A program made the position numbers and the translations under genes. The notes under the pieces are model-generated. The model searched no databases. It saw nothing but the letters and a program-made list of their open reading frames with translations, and was not told the DNA's origin. Source: Penium margaritaceum (taxonomy: Eukaryota; Streptophyta; Zygnematophyceae; Desmidiales; Peniaceae). Taken from it: 64,000 bases of DNA. Below, piece after piece: positions 32,743 through 44,640 of the stretch; within the stretch, counting starts at the first letter, position 1; every line of letters starts with the position of its first letter. The stretch lies in contig SZWC01001177.1 of NCBI GenBank assembly GCA_023375785.1, positions 129,692-193,691 of the forward strand, in the 5' to 3' direction.

Positions 32743-34421
32743 TAATCAGAAAACCGCTGCCATGTGGTGGCAGTTACGATGTGTCCCAACAGGTCTTCAC
32801 TGTGTTCAAGGCTTTGTTTTGTGCGAGTATTAAGTCTAAGCGTGAGGTTTCTGGTTGCCTCACGCTATGTTTGTGGGAGCTGGAAAGAGTTGTGGGACAG
32901 ACAATTTTGTAAAGGGAGTAACATAATTTTCCATTAGTTTTTAGACATGGAAATGAATGATTTGACAAGTTGTAGGGCTAGCCACAAGCTTTCCAATGTA
33001 ATAAACTGCAGGTGATTTCGTTAACCGTGCCACCAGCTACATCAGTTTAAGCGCGGCATCCCAATCCAGCTACTCAGTTAGAGAAACGCACGATTTCCAT
33101 CGGCCGAGGTGCCCTCACACATCAAGGACCCATCCTAATGCCTTTCCAAAGGTGCAGATAACCCTGCACGTAGTGGCGGTCTCCCCTACGATTCTGGGGT
33201 GTGTTCTGATGGGTTAATCATCAAATTTGGTGATAGGGTTTGACGTAGTTCGAAACCTGTCCACGGGCTTGCAGTAGGAATTTTGAATTAGTCCCCGACT
33301 AACAAACTGTACTACTAAGTTTCGGACTCCGAGTCAGGATAGTGGCTATTTCCCTCAGTAACGACCTGCACTACTGGTTCCGGTGAATCTCATCCACTGG
33401 ATGCGTCGGCAGTCTTCCGGGGCTAAATGGCCAGATGTACATTTGCTCCTCATTCCAGTAGATTTCTCACTGGAAGTTGAATCGCAGCCGACTTCCCAAG
33501 CCGTCACACACATCCCAACTTTGGAAGCCCATATCTCCCTCGTGACTCATTCAATTTGGGTGATGCAACTTCCACCGGGTTCAGCAACTTCTCAACTTTC
33601 AGGGACTGCAATCTGTATTTGGAGTAGTTTCCAGGTAGCTAGAGTAAAGTATGATGATTTTCCCCCTCCACCAGCTTTTCGATGACTCCCGGCACCGCCT
33701 CGGCCATGCTAAAGAGCAAAAGTACAACATCTTCCCCCTTGCACCTTCCATTCTTGCTGCTCCTGCTTTCTCTCACTCATCTTCTGCTGCTCTCTCTTGC
33801 CTATCACAGCTGGTCATCCTAAGTTTAGCCACGCTCATCACGTGGCGATTCACTGGTTGCGCTCTAGTCAAGCAATCCGCAAACATGTGGCACGTTCTCC
33901 AATGCTGCAGCACCACCTGTCCCTCCTCCACCATTTCCCGTGCATAATTCTAATGCACATCAATGTGCTTTTTCCTCCTCTACTGTGTCGGGTTATTGGT
34001 CAGCAAGATAGCGCCGGTGTTTTCCTAATGCACCACCATTGGCCCTTACCGCGCCACACTCAGCTCCTCCATTAACGTACAAGACCACATTGCCTCCTTG
34101 ACTGCTTCACCCACCGCAGCGTACTCTGACTCTATTGTGGAGGTAGCAATGCAGTCTTGCTTTGTGTTGCACCATGAGACTGCTGCACCTGCAAGGAAGA
34201 AGAGGTAACCGGATGTGGACTTCCGTTAATCCACATTGCCAGTGTAGTCTGCATCCATGAAGCAAACTAGACACAAAGGGTTGGACCGTCCTTTGTCGTC
34301 AAACCTCAGACACGTATGCCATGTTGCTTGTAGGTAGCGGAGGATGCGTTTGACTGCCTTCCAGGGTAGTGGCCTTGGATTGGCCACATACCTGCTCACT
34401 TGGCCCACAACATAGGCCATG
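32743..34421 (-). mobile_element. Ty1/copia element copia-3: RNase H and 3' LTR (left part)
   Basis: RNase H at 34421-33730 on the minus strand ([41 protein letters not shown]), then polypurine tract AAGGGGGAAGA and a family-B LTR from 33729 (TGTTGTACTT) down to about 32743. The outer LTR end is ragged and no clean target duplication is seen. The element continues at 39774-41451; the two parts are separated by copia-6 and its TCTGG duplication. Old, many breaks. Confidence 0.8.
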
Positions 34422-34426
34422 TCTGG

Positions 34427-35086
34427 TGTTGCATATGTTGTTGGATATGGGGTGCCAAAAAAGTGACCAAAGTGGGTTGCTCGATAAAAATCATCAGGTC
34501 ACAAAAGTGAATAGAGCATGTTTTGCTGGTTCTGTAGCACTTTACGGAACTCAATTCGGAGTCCGTTTAAGGGAGATATGGATTTTCATGGTTTGGTGGC
34601 GATGGGTCCGGTTCAAGTGATGGCTCCTGCACTACCAGCACCAATGACGGCCACAATAATTGGCCAAGGAGGTTTGGAGCGGCCTTCAGGGTAGAAAGGC
34701 GGCAGGAGGACCTTCAGGGAGCTTCAAGGAAGGTCCCCACCAAGATAATTGGTTGTGCACATGGCAGGGATGGTAATTCTCTCGTGTGAGAGTGTGACTG
34801 CCGCTCATCCCGCTAGGCTAGGAGTGTGCTAGGAGGTGAACTTTGACAGAGTGGTTCTTCCAGCTCCATATGCCAAATGAGGCGTACTTAGGCTTGTTAG
34901 AAAGCTGTGCCAATGTACTTTCTCAGTCAAGAGTTGATCCAGACATTCGTGTTCTCTGCAGACCTACATTTGCTTCCGTAATTTCTGTCTGTGCAACCTG
35001 CAACTTCCTCTCACAAACAGTTGGTCCTGCCTAGGCGGCTCTTAGTGAGCCTGATCACCTCCCTGAGGGCTTCCAAGTTTCCATCA
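34427..35086 (+). repeat. 5' LTR of copia-6
   Basis: 660 bp, ending TTTCCATCA before GTGGTATCAGAGC. Apart from the first 12 bases it is about 97 percent identical to 39126-39773. Confidence 0.95.
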
Positions 35087-35087
35087 G

Positions 35088-35099
35088 TGGTATCAGAGC
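35088..35099 (+). other. Primer-binding site of copia-6 (3' end of initiator tRNA-Met)
   Basis: TGGTATCAGAGC, the standard plant copia primer site complementary to the 3' end of initiator tRNA-Met, one base after the LTR. Confidence 0.9.
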
Positions 35100-35184
35100 T
35101 AGAACAAGGCTTTGTCTCATCCTTGAGGCATTCCTTGCACCCTGTTGTGTGAGAGAGCCGTTTGTGGGCTGAACGTTGCACTAC

Positions 35185-36066
35185 CATGGCGACATCCGCT
35201 CCGTGGTGGCCCTTGTCAACATCGCCAAGTTCGAAGGCAAGAACTTCTTTAACTGGAGCAACAACATGAAGATGGTGCTGATGGAGAATGGTCTCTGGAG
35301 CCAGGTGGATGAGAAGGAGAAGGAACCAGAAGAAAGCTCCCTATCCCTTGTTGAGGCCCGTACCTACCGCGAGAAGCGTGACCGCGCCCTCGCAACCATC
35401 TACCTCCACCACGCTGAACGGCAGCAACTCCTCGTCCGTGGCATCCTCACGCCAAAGGAGGTTTGGAAAAAGCTTGAGTCCACTTATGCTTCCAAGTCAA
35501 TCCTCATGAACATGCAGCTGCGTCGTCACTTTCACAATGTGAAGATGGATGAATCCGGATCCATGATTGATTACATCAACATGGTGAAGTCTCTCTCTGA
35601 CGAGCTTGCTGCGATTGAGGACCCTGTCAAGGAACGTGTGCTCATGCTAACCATCCTCTGTGGTCTTCCTAGCAGCTATACTCCTCTCATTGTTGCCCTG
35701 AACCAGCGTGGCGACAAGCTCTCCCTCAATGATGTGGAAGAGAGCTTGCTGTTTGAGGAGGAGCGGCGCAAGGGAGATGAGGGCGGAAGCAGACTGGACG
35801 TCGCTCACATCACCAACTCTGGTCATGGGGGTGATGCTGCACCAACCAGAGGCAATGGCAGAGGAGAGAAGAAGAAGGGGAACTGCCACTACTGCAAGAA
35901 GCCGGGCCATTGGGCATGCGAATGCCGGAAGAAGAAGGCGGACCTTGCTGCTGGAGTGGGAGCGGGAAAACAGTCCGACGCTTCCGCGAACGCCGCAGAT
36001 TCGGAGAGTGGATTCGTGACAACCATCCGGGTCCTGCACATCTCCGACAACACCGCCCTGTTCTAG
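35185..36066 (+). CDS. Copia-6 gag
   Basis: A gag frame of about 290 codons near the usual copia ATG. Blocks: KFEGKNFFNWSNNMKMVL (UBN2 start), ALATIYLHHAERQQLL, WKKLESTYASKS, LRRHFHNVKM, DYINMVKSLSDEL, LCGLPSSYTPLI, VEESLLFEEERRK, and the zinc knuckle CHYCKKPGHWACEC (about 35884-35925). It forms the particle that packages element RNA. Confidence 0.85.
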   Translation, partial: HGDIRSVVALVNIAKFEGKNFFNWSNNMKMVLMENGLWSQVDEKEKEPEESSLSLVEARTYREKRDRALATIYLHHAERQQLLVRGILTPKEVWKKLESTYASKSILMNMQLRRHFHNVKMDESGSMIDYINMVKSLSDELAAIEDPVKERVLMLTILCGLPSSYTPLIVALNQRGDKLSLNDVEESLLFEEERRKGDEGGSRLDVAHITNSGHGGDAAPTRGNGRGEKKKGNCHYCKKPGHWACECRKKKADLAAGVGAGKQSDASANAADSESGFVTTIRVLHISDNTALF

Positions 36067-39000
36067 ATCATCAACTCGGGAGCCACACGGCACATGACGT
36101 GTCGCCGGGAGTGGTTCGTCGTCTACACCATCATCGAGCCTCGTCGGGTGTACATGGGGGACAACCATGTGCAAATGGCGGTTGGGGAGGGTGGGATTGT
36201 GTTTTGTGCTTCCGTTGAGGGTAAGCACGTGGAACGTCGTGTGAAGGGGGTGCTCCATGTTCCAGGGCTGGCAGCTAACCTCCTCTCTGTCTCATCTCTC
36301 ATCTCCGAAGGCATGCAGTTTTGCTTTCAGAATGGTGATGCACCATCTCTACCCGTGCAGGCCGTGTGCTTGCAAAAGCAAACAAGGAGGACGGTCTTTA
36401 CCGCCTCTACGTGGCGTCGGAGAAGGAAGCCGACTCAGCGTTGGCGGCAAGAGAGGGAAAACACGACATCGGCCTGTGGCACCGCCGGCTCGGTCACCTC
36501 GGTTTTGGCGCCATCATCTCCATGCAGCAGATGGTCTGCGGCCTGGAGCTCAAGGGGGTGAAACAGCCAGGTGCATAGGCTTGTGAGAGCTGCATTGAAG
36601 GAAAGCAAGCCCGCGCTCCTTTCACGGTGGAAGGGAAGGGGGCGGCTGAGCTTCTCTCCTTGGAGAGGTACTCTCCTTCACCATCGATGCGATGGTGAAG
36701 GAGAGTACCTCTCCAACGACTTCCGCACTTACCTCAAGCGTCGCGGGATCAAGCACGAGATCACCCCACCTGGAACACCGCAGCTGAACGGCGTGGCTGA
36801 ATGTGCGAACCGCATACTGATGGAGCGTGTTCGCAGCATGCTCCAAGACGCGGAGCTCCCACCAACCTTCTGGGTGGAAGCGGTCAACACTGCCGTGTAC
36901 CTGAAAAACCGGAGTCCCACACGCGCCGTGCCGCTGATGACACCGGAGGAGGCGTGGACGGGACGCAAGCCAACAGTGACGCACTTGTAAGTCTTCGGGT
37001 GTGGCGCATTCGTGCACGTGCCTACCGGCAGCCGTAACAAGCTGGACGCAAAGTCGGTGAAGGCCGCCTTCCTCGGCTACGACACCATGGGATACCGCCT
37101 CTACAACCTTGCTGCTCGCAAGATCATCCGCAGCCATGACGTCGTCTTTCAAGAGGACTTGAAGGGCTGGACTTGGAGCCCAATGTCGGCAGTTCCGCTT
37201 GCTCCCGCACTTGTACCAGAAGTGGGAGAAGTACCGATAGCAGAAGAGGGCGATGCGGAAGATGGCGGTGATAGCGGCAACGACAAGGAGGTGGAGGGAG
37301 CTGAGAAGGAGAAGGAGCTGGCAGCGGAATCTGATGAGGAGGAGCAGCAAAGCAATGCAGAGCAGCTGCCACGATGGTCTGCACGCCTCAACAAAGGTGC
37401 AAAGGACAGTGGGGAGCCGCTGAGGCGATCCGAGCGCTTCGCAAACAAACAGAGGCCACTGGAGGAGCTGGTGAACTTGTGCACTGTTCCACCACCAACG
37501 GAGTCGTCCGATCTCGAGCTTCTCTTCCTCACAGTCACCGATGACCCAGCCACGTTTGCTGAAGCCATGCACAGCGCTGAGGTGGCAGATTGGCGTGGCG
37601 CAGCAGATGAGGAGTATGATGCGCTCATGAAGAACGGCACCTAGACTCTCGAGGAGGCTCCACCCGGCAGCCGGATGATCGGATGCTGGTGGATCTTCAG
37701 GCGCAAGCGTGGTACGGATGGTAAGATTCTCAGGTACAAAGCACGGCTGGTTGCAAAGGGGTATGCGCAGACGGAGGGTGTGGATTACAATGAGACATTT
37801 GCACCTGTCGCTAAGTTCCCATCCATCCGAGCGATCCTTGCTCTTGCTGCTGCTATGGACTGGGAGGTGCACCGAATGGATGTGACGTGTGCATTTCTGA
37901 ATGGTGACCTTAAGGAAGACGTGTACATGGAGCAGCCAGAGGGGTATGTCGTGGAAGGGAAGGAAGGTTTGGTGTGGAAGCTTGTGAAGGCCCTTTACGG
38001 CCTGAAGCAAGCCCCGCGAGCATGGTACCACAAGATGGATGAGCAGCTAGCTGGCCTTGGCTTTGTGCGCAGTGAAGCAGACCATGGTGTCTATGGGCGC
38101 ACACAAGAGGCAAACCAGATCATCATCTTGCTCTATGTTGATGATCTGCTCATTGCATCTGACTCCAAGTCTCTTTTGGACAATGTGAAGCAGTCCCTTG
38201 CTGCCAGGTTCGACATGAAAGACATGGGAGAGCTCAGTTACTACCTTGGCCTTCAGGTCAAGTGCGACCGGCAGCAGCAGACTTTGGAGTTGTCGCAGAG
38301 CACGTACATGAGCGACATCGTCAAGCGCTTCAACATTGCAGGAGCGCGCAAAGCAGCAACACCACTCAAAGTGGGAGCGAAGCTGAGCATGACGCAGACT
38401 CCTTGCGGTCATGCAAGAGAGCAGCCGCATGGAAGCAGTGCCGTACCAAGCAGCAGTTGGGAGCCTCATGTACGCTGCAGTCGGCACGCGCCTCGACATC
38501 AGCGAAGCAGTGGGAGTGCTCAGCAAGTTTTGCGCAAATCCGGGCATGCCGCATTGGGAGGCGGTTAAGCGCTTGCTGCGCTACCTCGACAGTAGCAGCA
38601 GCCTTTGCCTCACCTTCAACGGCAACAACAGCCCCATCCTCATTGGCTACAGCGACGCAGATTGGGGAGGTGACCTGGACACTAGGAGGTTGACCAGTGG
38701 GTTCGTGTTTGTACTCGGGGGAGGTGCAATCAGTTGGAGGAGCAAGAAGCAAGAGTGCGTCGCCCTCTCCTCCACCAAACCTGAGTACATCGCCTTGAGT
38801 GAAGCAGCAAAGGAAGCCGTGTGGCTGCGTGAGCTCCTGGCAAGCCTTGGACAGCAGCAAACCACAGCAACTACAATCTACTGTGACAACATGAGCGTCA
38901 TTGCTCTGACCAAGAACGCAGAGTCTCACGCCCACACCAAGCACATTGACTTGCGATATCACTTCATCCGCGAACTCGTGGCAAAGAAGGTGGTGCAGAT

Positions 39001-39100
39001 CAAGTTCTGCCCTTCAAGCATGATGCTGGCAGACTTCCTGACCAAGCCGCTGGCAGCACACCGCTTTCAGCAGCTGAGGGGACAGTGTGGACTTGTGTGA
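36067..39100 (+). pseudogene. Copia-6 protease, integrase, RT and RNase H
   Basis: Blocks in order: protease (INSGATRHMTC), VLHVPGLAANLLSVSSLI, LWHRRLGHLGFGAI, integrase core end (SNDFRTYLKRRGIKHEITPP, LNGVAECANR), the integrase tail DAKSVKAAFLGYDTMGY, an acidic linker, RT (MIGCWWIFRRKRG, VDYNETFAPVAKFPSI, HRMDVTCAFLNGDL, YGLKQAPRAWY, LLYVDDLLIAS), RNase H (YSDADWGGDLDTRR, KQECVALSSTKPEYIALSEA, NMSVIALTKN, HTKHIDLRYHF, LADFLTKPLAAHRF). All catalytic regions are recognisable. It is broken at a handful of places. Confidence 0.9.
36660..36716. repeat. Perfect 26-bp-arm palindrome in the copia-6 integrase region
   Basis: Arms 36660-36685 and 36691-36716 are exact reverse complements around the 5-base centre GATGC. 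Such snap-back inverted repeats can form by template switching during reverse transcription or by an assembly foldback. Confidence 0.85.
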
Positions 39101-39125
39101 TTTTTATTCTCGCAAAGTGGGAGAA

Positions 39126-39773
39126 TGTTGGATATGGGGTGCCAAAAAAGTGACCAAAGTGGGTTGCTCGATAAAAATCATCAGGTCACAAAAGTGAATA
39201 GAGCATGTTTTGCTGGTTCTGTAGCACTTTACGGAACTCGATTCGGAGTCCGTTTGAGGGAGATATGGATTTTCAAGGTTTGGTGGCGATGGGTCCGGTT
39301 CAAGTGATGGCTCCTACACTACCAGCACCAATGATGGCCACAATTATTGGCCAAGGAGGTTTGGAGCGGCCTTCAGGGTAGAAAGGCGGCAGGAGGACCT
39401 TCAGGGAGCTTCAAGGAAGGTCCCCACCAAGATTATTGGTTGTGCACATGGCAGGGATGGTAATTCTCTTGTGTGAGAGTGTAACTGCCGCTCATCCCGC
39501 TAGGCTAGGAGTGTGCTAGGAGGTGAACTTTGACAGAGTGGTTCTTCCAGCTCCATCTGCCAAATGAGGCGTACTTAGGCTTGTTAGAAAGCTGTGCTGA
39601 TGTACTTTCTCACTCAAGAGTCGATTCAGACATTCGTGTTCTCTGCAGACCTACATTTGCTTCCGTAATTTCTGTCTGTGCAACCTGCAACTCCCTCTCA
39701 CAAACAGTTGGTCCTGCCTAGGCGGCTCTTAGTGAGCCTGATCACCTCCTTGAGGGCTGCCAAGTTTCCATCA
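39126..39773 (+). repeat. 3' LTR of copia-6
   Basis: 648 bp, TGTTGGATATGG ... TTTCCATCA, preceded by the polypurine tract AAAGTGGGAGAA and followed by the TCTGG target duplication. Confidence 0.95.
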
Positions 39774-41451
39774 TCTGGTTGAGTTGCCACTGTGGCATAC
39801 ATGAGGTTGTCCACCGCTGATTGGTAGGGCACCCCTACCATATCCTTCCGCTCTTCTTTTGTTTGTGGCTTCATTGCCGTACTCAGTTCACGGGTCGTGG
39901 AGACCAGACTGCCAATTGGCTTGCAGTCCTCCATGTCGTACTGCTTCAGCACCTGGACCACGTATTTGGCCTGTCCCAGCTCAAGCGTGCGCGCCCTCCA
40001 GTTCCACGTGATGCTCATCCTGAGGTAGTACTTCATCTCCCCCATGTCCAAAATCTGGAATCTGCTCCTCTGCTGCTCCTTCAACCGCTTTAGGCTTTGC
40101 ATGTCTGTTGAGCACAAAATCAAGTCGTCCATGTAGATTGTGATGATATGATGGAGCTACTTGTTGCGCCACGGTACACGCTTTTATATGAATCACAGCG
40201 CTTGAAGCCTACTTGCTCCATAAAGTTGTCCATCTGTTGGTACCAGGATCTAGGCAATTGTTTTATCATGTACAAAATCTTCCCCAGATTGCATACCTTC
40301 CGGTGCTCGCATTGAAGTTCTTTCTTGCTCTCCGCTGCCTCCCGTTGCATCACAGTAGTTATGGAGGTGCCTTCTCACTTTGCTAGGATCCCTCTGACTT
40401 TGGGTGCTCGGTAAGTGATCGACAGGACGGCTCCCCATGGATTTCTCCCACTCTGGAAAAACATTGCCCGGACGGGCGGCGTGTCCGGTGGAGTTTCCAC
40501 CGATGACCGATGTGCCCCCCACTAGAGTGTGCGCCTTGGCACCCTTTATGCTTGATCCAGTGGATCCTTTCGGTAGATCTTCTCATTAGCTTGATCTTCA
40601 TTAGAGACCTCTGCATCGGCTGCCACCTCTTGTGCACCACTGCGCTCTGATGTCGCATCCTCAACTTCAACGTCCGCTGGCTCCTTCTCATATTTAAGGA
40701 GTTGGAACCACTCTCATGCCTTTGGAGAATCCACCACGTCCATGTCCTTGCTGCTGATGTAGCTCTGATGATCTTCAAACTCAACTTCTTGGCTGCAGAT
40801 TACCTCCTTGCACATGTTGTAGAGCGGGTACGCCTTGTGCGTGCTCTCATAGCCAATACAAATTTTCCTTCGGCTCCAGCTTGTTGTTGCGCCACTACGT
40901 AGCCTGCACCGTTGTGTGCACCTTTCACTCAAACACTATCAGGTGTACCACACTTGGCTTGCACCCGCTAAGATCCTCTTGTGGCATCTTCCAGCCACTG
41001 TTCCCCTTAAGCACCACTGTAGGAGTGAGGTTGATGGTGCCGTATGCACAGCTTCCTTCCAAAAGCCTCCTGGCAGGTCCGCATCCACCAATATGGTCCG
41101 TACCATGTTCAGCAGCGGCTGCTTCACCCGCTCTGCCACACCATTAGATTGAGGTGAATACAGTGCTCTTTTTTTTCATTTTATCCACTACTGCTTCATC
41201 CAAGCGCTATAGCCCACATACTCTTTGCCATTGTCCCTGTGTTGCGCTCTGACCTTCTAGTCAGTCTGCCTCTCCACCGCGGAAACATACTCCTTCAGCC
41301 AGTCCAGGACCACAGCTTTCCACTTTATGAACTTCACGTAGAGCTTTCTGTTGTGGTCATCAAGGAAGGTGACAAAGTATTGCACGCCAATCTTGGTACA
41401 CGCTCATACGTTCAAGGCAGTGGTAGTTTCCAGGTGATTGAAGCTTTCAGG
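39774..41451 (-). mobile_element. Ty1/copia element copia-3: integrase to RT (right part)
   Basis: On the minus strand from 41450 downward: integrase core (RKLYVKFIKWKAVVLDWLKE, YVSAVERQTD), integrase end (MAERVKQPLLNMVRTILVDA, ICIGYESTHKAYPLY), an acidic linker (40780-40560), then RT (YQQMDNFMEQVGFKRC, DLILCSTD, RFQILDMGEMKYYL, LELGQAKYVVQVLKQYDMED, VPYQSAVDNLMYA). It ends at the copia-6 insertion site. The integrase side is cut at 41452 by a family-D LTR. Many breaks. Confidence 0.8.
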
Positions 41452-42700
41452 TGTTGTTGTGTGAGCCGTCCCTGTCAGTTTGTATAACTGACTATGACCA
41501 CTTGGCCATGTCCATGGTTGTGTACATCCCTAATGTGGTCCCAGCAGGCATCAGAGCATCATTGGATGGTGGCCCACCCATCAGCAACTTCCAGAAAGCT
41601 CCCACAGAATCTTGGATTCCTGCTAATGCCTTCTTCAGTTTTTTTTGCAGTCTCTAGGGTTTTCTCGGTGGACTGGTTTTTGTGATTTCCCAGCACCAGT
41701 TGGTGCTGAACCTGTGCATGTGTGCATTGCATCCAGATCAAGACTCTGCATACATAGGTTCAGACGTATCTGCATTTGGATGCCTATACATGTTATGCCT
41801 AAAATAGCTGTTTTAGACAACCTGACAGCCACGTGCGTCACCCGTCGTACACCATGGCAATTATTTCTTCAGTTGTCACCTTGCTCTACATGCCATAGCT
41901 ACTGAACCTTATGAGACTCGGCACATCTTCCTAGGCCAGCTCTTGCTGTTTCTTGCACCTGCCTAGCACGCTAGTCTATTAGCTGACTTGATAGTGGTAC
42001 CGCATCAGCAACAGCAAGGCTGGGAGGCTACCTAGCATCTTCTCATGGTATCACAACATCTTCTTATTTAGATGCACGATTGAAACGCAGCACTCACAGT
42101 AGCAGTGAGAGTCATTGCCAGCCACATTCCTGGAACTTGCCGTAGCTTACAACAGTAGTAGAGATGCTGCCGCGATTCCAACAACAGCTACATCATCATG
42201 TAAGTGACTCAAGAAGACACCCGTAACAGCAGCAGCAGCGTCAGTTGCTGCCACTACCACAACACAACAGTGTCCCAAAGACAGAATCCATGTAGATCAG
42301 TAGCAGCACAGCCATAGCAGCAGCTGCAATCGAGTCTTAGAAGTAGTAGCAGAAACAGCAGTAGTAGCGGGCAGCAGTAGCAGCTACAAGTGCGGCTAGC
42401 AGCAGCAGCTAGCTTCAACAGTAGTGCGTAGTAGCAGCATTGCAGTACTACAAGGAGCGGCAGCAGCACCACAGCAGCGGTAGTAGCAGTGTTGGCAAAA
42501 AAGCAACTCAGAACCAACAGCTTGTAGAAGAAAAAGTGTGCAATAGCAGCATTCCAGCAGCAGTAGCAATAGCAGCAGTGGCAGCTGAGTATCAGCAGCG
42601 CAAGTGGTGGAGGCAGCTATGCAGCTGTGTAGCTATGTGGGTGAAAATTGCAGCAGCAAAAGCTGCACTTTATAACAACAGAAGCTGCACAGTTGCTGTA
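41452..42700 (+). mobile_element. Family-D LTR element 5' end: LTR, primer site, trinucleotide-rich leader
   Basis: LTR 41452-42045 (594 bp, TGTTGTTGTGTGAGCC ... TCTTCTCA), then primer-site-like TGGTATCACAAC at 42046 and a leader rich in AGC/AGT triplets (42215-42640). An LTR at about 58985-59598 aligns by eye (shared parts near 41680-41840), and its leader has the same AGC-rich character. A minus-strand locus at 52900-53148 shares the leader word AGCAGTGAGAGT and the following CATTCCTGG. No pol region can be tied to this family, so it may be a non-autonomous LTR element. It interrupts copia-3 integrase. Confidence 0.65.
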
Positions 42701-43079
42701 CAAGTCACCAATATGAGACGTGGCTGCTGCATATTGCAGTTGTGTCCCTACACAGCTGTACCATTTATGTTCAGTCATCCATCGAACATACAGTCTTCAA
42801 ACTGTGTACACCTGAACTGCACACACAAAGGAAGACTTGTGGAAGTGTCAGTGAGATAAATTCATGATTTCCTTGCACTGCATGTTCTGCTCAATGTTAC
42901 TTTGTCATTTCTATTTTGTAAAATAATCTTCTTGGAAATTTTCCTAAGGAGTGTTTCTTTTTATTCCTTTGCTCTGAATGCTTCATTGTTTAGTCTTTTG
43001 CAAAATGACATAGTGTGTGTCAGAACCAGAAAATGGTCATAGTTCTTATTGTGTTGTGCACCTAGAGCGACATTTAAAC
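42701..43079. other. No recognisable feature
   Basis: About 380 bp of T-rich sequence between the family-D leader and the copia-4 fragment. No gene, LTR edge or tandem repeat could be supported. Confidence 0.6.
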
Positions 43080-44640
43080 ATTGACTCTCAGTGTGTGGAT
43101 GACTCGCTAATCTCTTCTCCCTCTCTCACACTCATTGGAAATGCCAAAGCACTGCTCATAGCCTACTAAAAAATGACAGACCTAGGTGAGGCATAAAATT
43201 CCCAAGGCATGACCATCACACATGACCGCACAGCACGGACCCTGGCCCTCCATCAAGGTTGATTCAATGCTCATCTCACTGACTACTTCCAGCACGTGGT
43301 ACAGTATCTCCCACAACAGCACATGCCAATGAGCCCTGATTTCTACGCACACCTACTGGATGCACGCATCACTAACTACGGCTCCAACACAGATCCCAAA
43401 AATTATAGACAGATCACTGGCAGCCTCTCATGTCTTGCCTCCACTACACATCTTGGAATTGCAAGCAGAGTCAATGTGCTCTCGTAGTACAGCCAGAAAC
43501 CAGGCAGCATGAACCAAAAGGGACTGCTGAAGCTGCTGCACTATGTGCTGGACATCGCTGCCCTTGGTTTGGTGTTTTCCCCTACCGCGGGTCCAGTTTT
43601 GGATGGGTACTGTGACAGTGATTGTGCACATGATTGTGCAGCCTGCAGTCAGGTTGGATATGTGTTTTTTATGTTGGGAATTCTGTGTCTTGGCACAATG
43701 CCAAACAGTCGTGTGTGGCAGAGAGCCTGGCTGAGGCAGACTACATGGCTTTGGATGTGACAGCATGTAAGGAGATCTGGCTTGCACATCTGCTTGAGGA
43801 ACTGAGCATACAGTGACTTATGGTTTATTGCCTCCACACAGAAAATACATTAGTGTCAAACATCACTTTGTTACAGAGGCTGTGGAGGCTGGGAAAGTTG
43901 AGATGTGTGCCATGAGTGGGCAGGCATAGCTTGCAGACTTTCTCACCAAGGCTCTCTCAGCCTCCTCCCTCCAACTCCAACTGCAACACCTTGGCTGCAT
44001 GCCCGCGACACTCCTATCCAAGGGGACGTGTTCATCTCTCATAATACATATTTCTCCTTGTGGTTTGGCTGTGAGTGCGCAAGGCATGCTGGCCCAGGGC
44101 GTGGAACCAACGTACAATGACGGCTCGCGACATTCAAGCTCAACACGAGTGGTCACCTCCATCTTGCCTGCATGGCCCATATCCTCCTTGCCAGAGCTCA
44201 ACGGCATCCACTCATGTTCAGAACTCCATGCAACACCTACTTGTTTCTTGTGGTTGGAAGTGACATAGTTTAGGTCTTGCATTGTCAAACCTATGTGTGA
44301 CCTGAAACTTCACATGTGGCAAGGGGAAAAGTGGGTCACTTTGGTAGTCACATGTTATAGGAGACATCCGGGCAGCGCAAGCCCTTACGTGCCCGTTTTT
44401 GGGTTTCCGGGGGTTTTAGACCCCGGTCCAGGTGGTATGCATGCAAGCCTCACTTACCAAGGAGTGGAGTTCAACTGGTGAGCTTTACCCGTAACAGCTC
44501 AATGCTTTGTTACGGATTGTCTATTTCTAGGATTGTGGCTATGGCCGCTCACAGACTTGGACTTTACTCCCACTATACTTCACCATTTGCAATGCCGTAA
44601 GTTGCTACGGCATTGTAGGCAATTTCTAATCAATTCCGAA
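43080..44640 (+). mobile_element. Ty1/copia remnant (copia-4, copy 2): RT end, RNase H, 3' LTR
   Basis: The plus strand carries the end of RT and the connection region (YLPQQHMPMSPDFYAHLLDA, YRQITGSLSCLAST) and RNase H (YCDSDCAHDC, SLAEADYMALDVTACKE, ISVKHHFV-like block, LADFLTKALS) at 43140-43960, all close to copy 1 at 2289-3695. A polypurine tract (AAGGGGACG) and an LTR starting TGTTCATC at 44029 follow. The LTR end is not exact (about 44640). Many breaks. Confidence 0.75.

Larger units (their letters stand above)
34427..39773 (+). mobile_element. Ty1/copia element copia-6, with both LTRs and target duplication
   Basis: 5' LTR 34427-35086, primer site 35088-35099, gag 35185-36066, protease-integrase 36067-37640, RT-RNase H 37641-39100, polypurine tract at about 39114-39125, 3' LTR 39126-39773. 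The flanks are TCTGG at 34422-34426 and 39774-39778. The host copia-3 reading resumes in frame across the site, which confirms the boundaries. The 5' LTR start carries a 12-bp terminal near-duplication (TGTTGCATATGT). The LTRs differ by about 18 substitutions in 648 bp, or roughly 1-2 My at rates used for land plants. All domains are present; it has a handful of breaks. Confidence 0.95.

Noticed and set aside
34608-34618. B-box-like GGTTCAAGTGA in the copia-6 LTR
   Set aside because: It lacks the final CC, has no pairing stem and no A box.
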